Source: Oscillospiraceae bacterium
GTDB taxonomy: Bacteria; Bacillota_A; Clostridia; Oscillospirales; Acutalibacteraceae
DNA: 5,114 bases
Assembly: GCA_003519645.1 (NCBI GenBank)
Contig: DOWI01000415.1
Location: 1,327-6,440 of the forward strand
Direction: 5' to 3'
This document shows positions 1 to 5,114 of this stretch, piece by piece; within the stretch, counting starts at the first letter, position 1, and every line of letters begins with the position of its first letter. The translations under genes and the position numbers were made by a program. The notes below the pieces were generated by a model that saw only the letters and a program-made list of their open reading frames with translations, did no database searches and was not told the DNA's origin.

Positions 1-26
1 CATTATAATATGGTTAATAACATGGT

Positions 27-75
27 AAAAACAGACAGATGCAGAAATCTAAATTTTCTGCATCTGTCTGTTTTT
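27..75. terminator. Strong bidirectional intrinsic terminator
   Basis: Positions 27-47 and 55-75 are perfectly complementary over 21 bp around a 7-nt loop. The stem core is ACAGACAGATGCAGAAA. The outer five pairs are A:T, so transcripts in either direction end in a run of five U after a GC-containing stem. It lies downstream of the minus-strand Usp gene. It would stop that transcript and, from the other side, any plus-strand transcript entering from the left edge. Confidence 0.85.
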
Positions 76-150
76 GAGCGGTGTATTGTTGCCTTTTTGC
101 AACGGAAAACCACAAAACATCAGATCGTGCTATAAAGGATGATTATTGGT

Positions 151-171
151 TATATATACGCATATATGCGT
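151..171. repeat. Perfect palindrome in alternating purine/pyrimidine run
   Basis: Positions 158-171 read ACGCATATATGCGT, which equals its own reverse complement. The palindrome sits inside a 21-base stretch (151-171) that alternates pyrimidine and purine without a break. It lies about 20 bp beyond the stop codon of the minus-strand Usp gene, upstream of the 27-75 terminator. As RNA it could form only a weak hairpin of about 5 bp. As DNA it could be a protein-binding site or a cruciform- or Z-prone element. No function can be assigned from sequence. Confidence 0.6.
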
Positions 172-190
172 TATTTTCGATGAAGATAAG

Positions 191-616
191 TTACACTGCC
201 GGATGAACCGCTGAAACGGTTGGGAAGGTATACATTCGTCCGTCGGCGTCAACAACCGATACAGGAAGATGGGGAAGAAGGGTTTTTATTGCTTCGATAA
301 ACAGATTGCTGTCCGCACCCGGGGTACCACTGACGATATGAACCGTTTCAGTCTTTTTTGCATGAACTGCAACCGTTAATGCGGGATTATTATTAAAGTA
401 AAAGGTCATTTCGGCACCAAGTGAATTTGCGGTATCATACAGATTCTGTAATATCGCAGATGTGGATTTGGATACAAACCCCTTGGGCAGAATGCAGATG
501 ACCTTAAGGGAAATTGACTGTTTTTCAGCAATTTCGGATCCCGCACGGATCAGCCTTTCGCTTGAAAGCTGGTCGGTTACACATACCAGAACATTTTCTT
601 CGGATGAATGATTCAT
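191..616 (-). CDS. Universal stress protein-like (KdpD-type Usp domain)
   Basis: This is a small soluble single-domain protein of 141 residues. Near the N-terminus it has a beta strand VLVCVT followed by SSERLIRAG and a helix. That pattern resembles the Usp domain of the potassium sensor kinase KdpD, which reads roughly ILLCI-x-SEKLVRAA. Usp proteins are alpha/beta nucleotide-binding folds, often dimeric. Here the ATP-binding signature is incomplete: a GTPG is present near residue 97, but the usual later glycine-Ser/Thr is not visible, so nucleotide binding is uncertain. An in-frame TTG at 653-655 would add 13 residues but has no good ribosome site. The ATG at 616 has GAAAGGG 10 nt upstream and is preferred; an ATG at 625 sits too close to that site. 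The gene is monocistronic, with a long leader and a terminator at 27-75. No kinase domain or kdp gene is nearby. The family call is fairly secure; the physiological role is unknown. Confidence 0.72.
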   Translation of the reverse strand: MNHSSEENVLVCVTDQLSSERLIRAGSEIAEKQSISLKVICILPKGFVSKSTSAILQNLYDTANSLGAEMTFYFNNNPALTVAVHAKKTETVHIVSGTPGADSNLFIEAIKTLLPHLPVSVVDADGRMYTFPTVSAVHPAV

Positions 617-626
617 TTTAACCATG

Positions 627-633
627 CCCTTTC
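627..633 (-). promoter_or_regulatory. Ribosome binding site deciding the Usp start
   Basis: The minus strand reads GAAAGGG here, with 10 nt before the ATG at 614-616. It is 1 nt from the ATG at 623-625 and lies downstream of the TTG at 653-655, so it supports the 616 start over both alternatives. Confidence 0.55.
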
Positions 634-677
634 TGTGCCCGCGAACATTGCTCAAAACGGGCGGATATTTCTTAAAG

Positions 678-741
678 CAGGTTGATGATTACAGGTTGTC
701 CAAACTGCCTTCACAACCTATAGTTTGCCCTCTCGTTAGAG
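678..741 (-). promoter_or_regulatory. Structured leader with interlocking inverted repeats
   Basis: Two inverted repeats overlap in ABA'B' order. AGGTTGT (693-699) is complementary to ACAACCT (713-719), and CAAACT (701-706) is complementary to AGTTTG (722-727). They can form a tight H-type pseudoknot or two mutually exclusive hairpins. A further 4-bp hairpin with a CGTT loop lies at 730-741. A second copy of CAGGTTG (678-684, versus 692-698) offers an alternative partner for the 713-719 arm. If the minus-strand promoter near 803-808 is right, all of this lies in the roughly 180-nt untranslated leader of the Usp gene. It looks like a cis-acting RNA switch, but it could also be a DNA-level binding site. 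The complementarity is seen directly; the function is inferred. Confidence 0.4.
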
Positions 742-802
742 TCAGGATGAATCTTTTTTACCGACTACTTGGAATCTAATTACTGCCCCCTTTCACGTTA
801 TG

Positions 803-808
803 AGTATA
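803..808 (-). promoter_or_regulatory. Candidate -10 of the Usp gene promoter
   Basis: The minus strand reads TATACT here, five of six matches to TATAAT, about 187 nt upstream of the preferred ATG. The -35 region is poor (TATTAC-like at 17 bp), so the promoter is either weak, activator-dependent or misplaced. Confidence 0.35.
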
Positions 809-845
809 TGATACACCATGCTTGTGTAATAACCGTAAACAAAAA

Positions 846-886
846 GTGTACAAATTATTAATTTGGCAAGCCAATCTTTTGTACAA
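846..886. promoter_or_regulatory. Nested inverted repeat, possible shared operator
   Basis: GTACAAA at 848-854 is mirrored by TTTGTAC at 878-884. Between them is the palindrome-like TTGGC-AA-GCCAA (863-874). The flanks also read as two near-identical palindromic octamers, GTGTACAA (846-853) and TTGTACAA (879-886), exactly 33 bp apart, about three helical turns. The element lies between the candidate minus promoter at 803-808 and the plus promoter at 911-938, so a protein bound here could control both genes. No T-run follows, so a terminator is unlikely. Confidence 0.4.
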
Positions 887-910
887 GCTATAATAATATA
901 TTGTGAATTC

Positions 911-938
911 TTGACTTTTCAAAGCGTTGTGCTATTAT
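911..938 (+). promoter_or_regulatory. Sigma-A type promoter for the ECF S component
   Basis: TTGACT (911-916) is followed after 16 bp by TATTAT (933-938). The -10 is preceded by TG plus one base, forming an extended -10. Transcription would begin near 945, giving a leader of about 65 nt, too short for most riboswitches. Confidence 0.6.
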
Positions 939-1010
939 TCTAATTCAAATCTATTATAAACCATTATTAAGACGAATGCAAATTTCACAAAGAAGAGGGT
1001 CTGATCAAGT

Positions 1011-1793
1011 ATGGAGAGAGATTCGAGATTTTCCGGCACTGAAAGAGGTTTGCTGCAGACGATTATGATTGCGCTGTTTGCGGCGCTTTCCTATCTGGCA
1101 CTGATTGTGTTCAGAATTCCCTATCCCGCCCCCGTCGGGAAACCGTTTTTGCATTTCGGCAACATGATTGTAATCGTAGCGGCGCTTTTAATCGGCGGCT
1201 GGCAGGGCGGTTTGTCCGGTTCGGTTGGTATGGGGCTGTATGACATTACCAACGGATACGGATTTTCATCTATCAAAACCGTTATCCTAAAATTCGGAAT
1301 TGGATATTTTACAGGTGTAATTGCCCGCAGAGGGAGAAAAAATCCCGAGAAAAGCCCGCAAAAAGGACTTGCTGCGGCATCTTTGATATCCCTAATTCTG
1401 GGATTGATCATACTGATCGGCAAGCTGCTCGGCTGGAGCGGCTTTGTAAAAATATCACCGGTTGCATTCATTTTCCTGCTTTCACTCGGCGCTTTGCTTG
1501 GTTTGCTTGTTTTACTATCCTCAAAATTAAAGTTCTTAACCAATGAAGTGTTATTCGCTGCGCTTGGTGCGTTTGCCGGTATTGTGTGGAATGTATTCGG
1601 TGAATTCACAGGTGGGACAATCATGAAATTGATTGAGGGTGCTCAGTGGCAGGCAGCAATGATTGCCTCTTTCATGAGCCTTCCTGCGACGCTGATTAAC
1701 GGTGCATTTTCGATTGCAGGCGCGTTGCTTATATACGTGCCCCTCAAACAGGCGCTGATACGCGCGCGTCTTGATCATATGCTGGTGAAGTGA
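1011..1793 (+). CDS. ECF transporter S component (substrate-binding membrane protein)
   Basis: This is a 260-residue integral membrane protein resembling the S components of energy-coupling-factor importers (PF07155/PF12822-like). These bind a vitamin or related micronutrient and dock with a shared EcfA-EcfA'-EcfT module. Supporting features are FLHFGN near residues 46-51, the run ALLIGGWQGGLSGSVGMGLY (58-77) followed by the D78 region, KFGIGYFTGVIA (94-105), and a C-terminal NGAFSIAGALLIYVPLK (230-246). Hydrophobic segments lie at about 15-35, 47-63, 64-80, 89-105, 119-139, 150-170, 179-200 and 212-245. Typical S components have about 170-200 residues and six helices. The extra length here is residues 107-178. 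The ATG has GAGGG 11 nt upstream. No EcfA or EcfT gene is present, so it presumably uses a module encoded elsewhere (group II arrangement). No riboswitch indicates the substrate. Confidence 0.8.
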   Translation: MERDSRFSGTERGLLQTIMIALFAALSYLALIVFRIPYPAPVGKPFLHFGNMIVIVAALLIGGWQGGLSGSVGMGLYDITNGYGFSSIKTVILKFGIGYFTGVIARRGRKNPEKSPQKGLAAASLISLILGLIILIGKLLGWSGFVKISPVAFIFLLSLGALLGLLVLLSSKLKFLTNEVLFAALGAFAGIVWNVFGEFTGGTIMKLIEGAQWQAAMIASFMSLPATLINGAFSIAGALLIYVPLKQALIRARLDHMLVK

Positions 1794-1823
1794 TTCTAAC
1801 AGGTAATATAGTCATTTAATATA

Positions 1824-1868
1824 AACAAGGGTAATACGGAATGGAACCCATTCCATATTACCCTTGTT
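1824..1868. terminator. Long hairpin terminator after the ECF gene
   Basis: Arms 1824-1844 and 1848-1868 pair over 21 positions with one C-A mismatch (1837/1855) and a 3-nt loop. It starts 30 bp beyond the transporter stop. The trailing U-run is weak on the plus side (a TTTT appears only after CTGG). On the minus side the hairpin is followed by TTTATATTAAAT, so it may also end transcription of the URO-D-like gene arriving from the right. Confidence 0.7.
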
Positions 1869-1876
1869 CTGGTTTT

Positions 1877-1893
1877 AGTGGTAAGCAACCACT
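1877..1893. repeat. Small 6-bp hairpin between convergent genes
   Basis: AGTGGT (1877-1882) and ACCACT (1888-1893) pair around AAGCA. No T-run follows on either strand, so it may be an accessory stem near the larger hairpin and nothing more. The rest of 1869-1970 shows no gene. Confidence 0.3.
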
Positions 1894-1970
1894 CGGTTAT
1901 AATAAGGGAAGTAAGAAACTATTAGACAAGGCTCTTTTTGCAGAATGGTAGCGGTCAGAAACAAACAAAG

Positions 1971-3023
1971 TTATTTATCATACCAATATGTACGATACTT
2001 CTGAAACGCCTCGCAGACATATGCAACTTGATCGGGGGCAGTGGGAGGATAGACATCATAAATAAATTCCAGTCCGCCTTCTTTGGATCCGAGCATTTTT
2101 ACCTCTTCTTCAATCAATTCAAAAATCTCATTTCGTGTTCCATGGGGAGTAATTTTGACTCGGTCAAGATCCAGCCGAATACACACTTTCCCTTTAAGTG
2201 CCTTTGCAAGGTTATCGATACCGTTGCATAAATCTTGCGGGTTAATAATATCCATTCCCACTTCAATTAAATCATCCAAAATATCAAGAATATAACCATC
2301 GCTATGGATGCATACTTTGACATTGTTCTGCTTACATGGGAGAATTAGTTTTTTGTAGGATGGTATGATATACTTTTGAAACATTTGACGACTGATAATT
2401 AAGGAGTTTTCTGCGCCTAGGTCTTCCGGAAGATTCATAATATCTATGCCAGCCTTGCAATAATTGTTGACGATTTTTAAATTCTCCCGGTCAATTATGT
2501 CAATCAGGTCAAACAGTTTCGGTTCTTCGTCAAACATACCAAACATCAGATTTTCAAATCCACAAAGATATTGGAGTCTTAAGAATAAAAAACCATGTAC
2601 CAGTCCGCCTGATGTGAGGTCTCCCCTTTTTTTTGCGTTCTCAATCTTTAAAAACTCAGATTCCCAGTCTCTTTTTCCCCCTCTATCGAGCCATACATTT
2701 GAATCGGGCGGCTGATAGGTGTCAAGCTTGCTCCAATCGTCAAGAGGCGGATTAATGGTACAGCCTTCAATACCATACATCCTGTAATGCCACTGATATC
2801 CCCAAGCATCATTTTCCACGATGTCACATGTTCCGTCTCCATACCGGCTGTAGTCGATTTCCCCTGGCTTAAAATTTTGAAAAAAATCCGGATACTTTTC
2901 CATAACCGCTTCCATTTCATGCTTATACCGTATCAAAGATGCAAGATTCATATAGATCGATACAGGAATCCATTCCGGATAGTTAAAGGTTACTGTTCTT
3001 AAATAGTTTTCACGATTTGTCAC
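1971..3023 (-). CDS. URO-D superfamily protein (methyltransferase-like, not HemE)
   Basis: This is a 350-residue cytoplasmic protein with the C-terminal pattern of the uroporphyrinogen decarboxylase/MtaA superfamily TIM barrel. It has DLG at 201-203, then ISRQMFQKYIIPSYKKL (210-226), KVCIHSDGYI (236-245), an IEVGMDIINPQDL stretch (253-265), and RLDLDR...PHGT (283-296). The N-terminal arginine-rich substrate motif of true HemE is absent, so heme synthesis is unlikely. In methylcobamide:CoM methyltransferases the corresponding site is HxC and binds zinc. Here it is HSD (240-242), with Asp replacing Cys, so a different metal mode or reaction is possible. The GTG start is supported by AAAGGTGG 7 nt upstream. 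The gene is single and diverges from an AraC regulator that probably controls it. No corrinoid protein or methyltransferase partner is visible. Superfamily membership is confident; the substrate is unknown. Confidence 0.8.
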   Translation of the reverse strand: MTNRENYLRTVTFNYPEWIPVSIYMNLASLIRYKHEMEAVMEKYPDFFQNFKPGEIDYSRYGDGTCDIVENDAWGYQWHYRMYGIEGCTINPPLDDWSKLDTYQPPDSNVWLDRGGKRDWESEFLKIENAKKRGDLTSGGLVHGFLFLRLQYLCGFENLMFGMFDEEPKLFDLIDIIDRENLKIVNNYCKAGIDIMNLPEDLGAENSLIISRQMFQKYIIPSYKKLILPCKQNNVKVCIHSDGYILDILDDLIEVGMDIINPQDLCNGIDNLAKALKGKVCIRLDLDRVKITPHGTRNEIFELIEEEVKMLGSKEGGLEFIYDVYPPTAPDQVAYVCEAFQKYRTYWYDK

Positions 3024-3030
3024 AGCGATC

Positions 3031-3038
3031 CCACCTTT
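3031..3038 (-). promoter_or_regulatory. Ribosome binding site fixing the GTG start
   Basis: The minus strand reads AAAGGTGG, close to the 16S complement, 7 nt before the GTG at 3021-3023. The next in-frame ATG is deep inside the protein, so the GTG start is well supported. Confidence 0.75.
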
Positions 3039-3049
3039 TTGTTTTTGTT

Positions 3050-3078
3050 ATTATACATCCGGAAACATATAGATAATA
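3050..3078 (-). promoter_or_regulatory. Candidate promoter of the URO-D-like gene
   Basis: The minus strand has a perfect TATAAT at 3050-3055, giving a start near 3043 and a leader of about 20 nt that just holds the ribosome site. The -35 position at 17 bp reads TATTAT, a poor match. A good -10 with a poor -35 fits activator-dependent transcription, as expected beside an AraC-family gene. Confidence 0.5.
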
Positions 3079-3100
3079 CCATTTAAGAATTATAATATTT

Positions 3101-3131
3101 TTGTATACATATTTTAGGGTTGCTGATACAA
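3101..3131. promoter_or_regulatory. Candidate operator repeats in the divergent spacer
   Basis: TTGTAT (3101-3106) is inverted as ATACAA (3126-3131), and the palindrome TGTATACA lies at 3102-3109. The pair is about 60-90 bp upstream of the predicted minus-strand start, where AraC-type activators often bind. The region is AT-rich, so chance matches are likely. Confidence 0.3.
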
Positions 3132-3153
3132 TTCAAGTAATAATCAATATGGT

Positions 3154-3159
3154 AGGGGG
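3154..3159 (+). promoter_or_regulatory. Ribosome binding site fixing the TTG start
   Basis: AGGGGG lies 8 nt before the TTG at 3168. The first in-frame ATG is about 90 codons later, inside the cupin-domain region, so the TTG start is the only sensible choice. Confidence 0.65.
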
Positions 3160-3167
3160 CTCGTACC

Positions 3168-4010
3168 TTGCAGGAAATAAGAGAAGCAATTAATTTCTGT
3201 GAAATCTCAATACCAAACATCCAGACCTTATCTTATGTAAATTTTAAAAAGAGTCATTCACCGCTAAAACTTCATACCCATCCGAATCAATTTGAGATCT
3301 GTTTTCACGATACTGGCGCACAAACATATATCATAGACGGAAAAGAATACAGAACAAATGGCGGTGACATACTTGTTTCATTCCCAAATGAGACCCATAG
3401 TACAGGCTCTTATTGTGAAGAAAAGTCAGCACTTTATTACATGATATTTGAACTTAACCAAAGCATCGAGAGGTTTCTTGAATTTGATGAGACTGAAACC
3501 GAATACCTTCTGCAAAGTTTACTGGGAATTAAAAGAAGGCAGTTTCCTGCGAGTATAAGAATCAAAGAAATTCTTAATCGTGTTTTCTCTGTATATAAAA
3601 GCAATCATCCGCTTAGAATCGGGAAAATAAGGGCACTAATGACCGAGCTTTTCTGTGAACTAATTGATTGCTCCGGTTGTGAAAAAAGGACTGTGCCAAA
3701 TGACATACAACGTGTGATCCACTTTTTGAATCAACATCCAGATTTAAATTTTAAACTATGTGAACTAGCTGAAATAGCATGCCTTTCCCTACCGCGATTT
3801 AAGCAAAAATTCAAAGAAATTACCGGTTTCCCTCCGATGGAGTATGCAGACAGGCTTAAAATTGAATTAGCCAAGAGATTATTGTCGGATAATAAAAGCA
3901 CGATAACTGAGATTTCTTATGATCTCGGATTTTCTTCCAGTCAGCATTTTTCGTCAGTCTTTAAAAAATATACCACCTTTACTCCAAGGCAATTCCGAAA
4001 GCTGAATTAA
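3168..4010 (+). CDS. AraC/XylS-family transcriptional regulator with cupin domain
   Basis: This is a 280-residue DNA-binding regulator of typical family length. The N-terminal part is an AraC-like cupin: HTHPNQFEICFHDTG (36-50), IIDGKEY (55-61), GGDILVSFPNETHS (65-78). Such domains usually bind a sugar or other small ligand. The C-terminal domain (about 180-280) has the two helix-turn-helix units of the family: the first around LCELAEIACLSLPRFKQKF (197-215), the second around ITEISYDLGFSSSQHFSSVF (246-265), ending with the family signature FTPRQFRK (271-278). It is divergent from the URO-D-like gene across 144 bp, the classic arrangement for a local regulator, so that gene is its likely target; autoregulation is also possible. 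No convincing promoter of its own is seen, although TATAAT occurs at 3091-3096. The ligand cannot be read from sequence. Confidence 0.9.
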   Translation: MQEIREAINFCEISIPNIQTLSYVNFKKSHSPLKLHTHPNQFEICFHDTGAQTYIIDGKEYRTNGGDILVSFPNETHSTGSYCEEKSALYYMIFELNQSIERFLEFDETETEYLLQSLLGIKRRQFPASIRIKEILNRVFSVYKSNHPLRIGKIRALMTELFCELIDCSGCEKRTVPNDIQRVIHFLNQHPDLNFKLCELAEIACLSLPRFKQKFKEITGFPPMEYADRLKIELAKRLLSDNKSTITEISYDLGFSSSQHFSSVFKKYTTFTPRQFRKLN

Positions 4011-4022
4011 CATATTAATATT

Positions 4023-4069
4023 TTGCACGATATCATGAAGAAATATTTTTAAATATGTATTTTGTGCAG
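4023..4069 (+). terminator. Weak AT-rich hairpin after the AraC gene
   Basis: TGCAC (4024-4028) pairs with GTGCA (4064-4068), extended by a few A:U and G:U pairs. It encloses a small ATATTT/AAATAT stem (4043-4056). It begins 13 bp after the AraC stop. Stability looks low and there is no clean U-run, so this is a tentative call. Confidence 0.25.
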
Positions 4070-4078
4070 CATAAATAA

Positions 4079-4106
4079 ACAGGCAGCCGCTAAAGCGACT
4101 GCCTGT
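4079..4106 (-). terminator. Intrinsic terminator of the ABC permease operon
   Basis: ACAGGCAG (4079-4086) pairs with CTGCCTGT (4099-4106). After one C-A mismatch, CGC pairs with GCG around a TAAA loop. Reading the minus strand, the stem is followed by TTTATTTAT, so it terminates transcripts from the permease. It may also act on the plus strand after the AraC gene, though without a T-run there. Confidence 0.75.
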
Positions 4107-4132
4107 GATATGGCACAAACGATTCAATGCAA

Positions 4133-4152
4133 GCCGCCGGTTTTCCGGTGGC
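4133..4152 (-). repeat. GC-rich hairpin just after the permease stop
   Basis: GCCGCCGG (4133-4140) and CCGGTGGC (4145-4152) form an 8-bp stem with one G:U pair and a four-base loop. It sits 8 nt past the permease stop on the minus strand and lacks a U-run. It may protect the mRNA 3' end or assist the terminator at 4079-4106. Confidence 0.5.
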
Positions 4153-4160
4153 TATGGTTT

Positions 4161-5114
4161 TTATGTCTTAAGCTTAAACATATCTTTAATCTTTAATATC
4201 TGCCCATAGTGGAGAACCGAGGCCGAGTACAGACGTACCGAAACCATGGCAACCAGAATAATGGCTACGAGAAGAAGCACAACCGAAATGCTGATGTCAA
4301 TCGGGGCAACGTTCTCGTTGAGCAATCGAAACGGCATGATAAACGCCGAGGTAAAGGGAATGTAGGTAACGATACGGCGAATCCCCTGATCGGGCATAAA
4401 CATAACCATATAGGCTGCATAAAACGAAATCATGCTGATCAGAACCGACGGCATCATGGCAGACTGCAGATCCTCTGCACGGCTGACTGTTGCGCCGCAT
4501 ACCGAATTGATCATGGCGAACAGCGCGTAACCCAGCAGGAAGTAAACAAGAATTAGCAGGGCGGAAGCCGGAGTAAAGGATGATAGGGCGAGGGGTACGC
4601 CGGATATGGTGAAATCATCGGGAATTAATAGATTATATCCCAAAGCAGCTGCCAGAATAAAAATGGAGAGCTGTATCAGTCCCAGCGTGCCCATTGCAAT
4701 GCATTTGCCAAGAAGAATACGGGACGGCTTGGTCGAAACAATCAAGGTTTCCATAACTCTGGATGTTTTTTCGGACGCCACCGACATTGCGACGCCGTAA
4801 CCGTAGAAGTAGATTGCGAAGAAGATAATCATGGTTAAAACGATACCAAGCGCATAGCCTGTGATATCCATTTTGCTAGCCGGAATTGTAATAGAAGGTA
4901 TATCTGTCAGGACAAGCTGCGATGTGCTTTCAGCCACACCCGCCTTGGACAAGGCGTCGTCTACGATTACCCGACGTACGGTTTCTTTCATTCTATCCAC
5001 AGGTACGCCGGTCATAAAGTCCGTAACTGTGAATCGAAGGGTGGGGACCGTTTGACCTTTCAGAATCTCAAGTGCGGCTACCGATTTGTCTGTTTCGATA
5101 ATCTTTTTGTATTT
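4161..5114 (-). CDS. ABC-2 type permease, NatB-like (5' end outside window)
   Basis: The reading frame is open to the window edge, so this is the C-terminal 317 residues of a longer protein. An internal ATG at 5013-5015 is not the true start: 33 in-frame codons precede it (KYKKIIETDKSVAALEILKG...). The fragment shows an extracytoplasmic segment, then hydrophobic helices at about 86-109, 137-163, 181-205, 220-240 and 274-296. Between the first two is the cytoplasmic motif SEKTSRVMETL (114-124) followed by GKCIA (136-140), typical of NatB/YhaP-type permeases (ABC2_membrane_3). Family members are about 400 residues and have another helix near the N-terminus, so roughly 80-100 residues are missing. 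Such permeases pair with an ATPase to export sodium, drugs or peptides; the ATPase is expected just upstream, beyond the window. The substrate is not determinable. Hairpins at 4133-4152 and 4079-4106 end the operon. Confidence 0.85.
   Translation of the reverse strand, partial: KYKKIIETDKSVAALEILKGQTVPTLRFTVTDFMTGVPVDRMKETVRRVIVDDALSKAGVAESTSQLVLTDIPSITIPASKMDITGYALGIVLTMIIFFAIYFYGYGVAMSVASEKTSRVMETLIVSTKPSRILLGKCIAMGTLGLIQLSIFILAAALGYNLLIPDDFTISGVPLALSSFTPASALLILVYFLLGYALFAMINSVCGATVSRAEDLQSAMMPSVLISMISFYAAYMVMFMPDQGIRRIVTYIPFTSAFIMPFRLLNENVAPIDISISVVLLLVAIILVAMVSVRLYSASVLHYGQILKIKDMFKLKT

Larger units (their letters stand above)
617..1010. other. Divergent control region between Usp and ECF genes
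   Basis: This stretch of nearly 400 bp has no supportable gene on either strand. Its left half is the presumptive leader of the minus-strand Usp gene and contains the interlocking repeats at 693-741. The middle has a candidate minus-strand -10 element (803-808) and a nested inverted repeat (848-884). The right half carries a good plus-strand promoter (911-938) for the transporter gene. I compared the region with remembered consensus motifs of the c-di-AMP, c-di-GMP, fluoride, preQ1, tetrahydrofolate, cobalamin and M-box riboswitches and found no convincing match. Confidence 0.6.

Noticed and set aside
191..655. TTG start giving a 154-residue Usp protein
   Set aside because: No Shine-Dalgarno site precedes the TTG, while the ATG at 616 has GAAAGGG at good spacing and begins just before the conserved first strand.
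700..741. Resemblance of minus-strand GAGGGCAAACT to the c-di-GMP-I riboswitch segment GGGCAAACC
   Set aside because: The required downstream GACGCAAAGCC-like segment and the GAAA tetraloop receptor layout are not present.
863..894. Promoter TTGGCA with TATAAT at 889-894
   Set aside because: The spacer is 20 bp, too long for a sigma-A promoter. The 911-938 pair is better.
1121..1624. 167-codon minus-strand open frame
   Set aside because: It lies antisense inside the S-component gene, has no plausible ribosome site or domain, and its proline/serine-rich translation is typical of a shadow frame.
1938..2231. 97-codon plus-strand open frame spanning the end of the URO-D-like gene
   Set aside because: It mostly overlaps the better supported minus-strand gene and has no recognisable domain or ribosome site.
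1971..3023. Annotation as hemE, uroporphyrinogen decarboxylase
   Set aside because: The HemE N-terminal arginine-rich motif is missing and no heme genes are near. Only superfamily membership is supported.
4209..4556. 115-codon plus-strand open frame
   Set aside because: It is antisense to the permease gene, and the Asn/His/Arg-rich product is a reverse-frame artefact of hydrophobic codons.

Overview
The window looks like chromosomal DNA from a low-to-moderate GC Gram-positive bacterium, most likely a member of the Clostridia. The reasons are purine-rich Shine-Dalgarno sites, GTG and TTG starts, T-rich intergenic DNA, an energy-coupling-factor (ECF) vitamin-transporter S component, a KdpD-type Usp protein and a NatB-like ABC-2 permease. 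This placement is inferred from gene content, not from a phylogenetic marker.

Layout, left to right. Positions 1-190 hold a very strong, symmetrical terminator hairpin (27-75) and a perfect 14-bp palindrome inside a 21-bp pyrimidine/purine alternating run. A small universal-stress-protein-like gene lies on the minus strand (191-616). It is preceded by an unusually long leader containing two interlocking inverted repeats, which would form either a pseudoknot or mutually exclusive hairpins. About 400 bp of divergent control DNA (617-1010) separates it from a plus-strand ECF transporter S component (1011-1793). That protein carries an apparent 70-residue insertion with two extra hydrophobic helices. 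A long hairpin (1824-1868) closes this unit.

The middle of the window is a divergent two-gene cassette. A uroporphyrinogen-decarboxylase-superfamily protein (minus, 1971-3023, GTG start) is transcribed away from an AraC-family regulator (plus, 3168-4010, TTG start) across a 144-bp AT-rich spacer with candidate operator repeats. The simplest reading is that the regulator senses a small molecule through its cupin domain and controls the neighbouring URO-D-like enzyme. The enzyme is not ordinary heme-synthesis HemE, and its substrate is unknown.

The right edge is the C-terminal part of a NatB-type ABC-2 permease on the minus strand (stop at 4161, open at 5114), followed by two hairpins that face the AraC gene's end.

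The window holds no RNA genes, insertion sequences, CRISPR arrays or recognisable phage genes. The most noteworthy items are the interlocking leader upstream of the Usp gene, the enlarged S component, and the URO-D/AraC cassette with an HSDG motif where related methyltransferases carry a metal-binding HxC.
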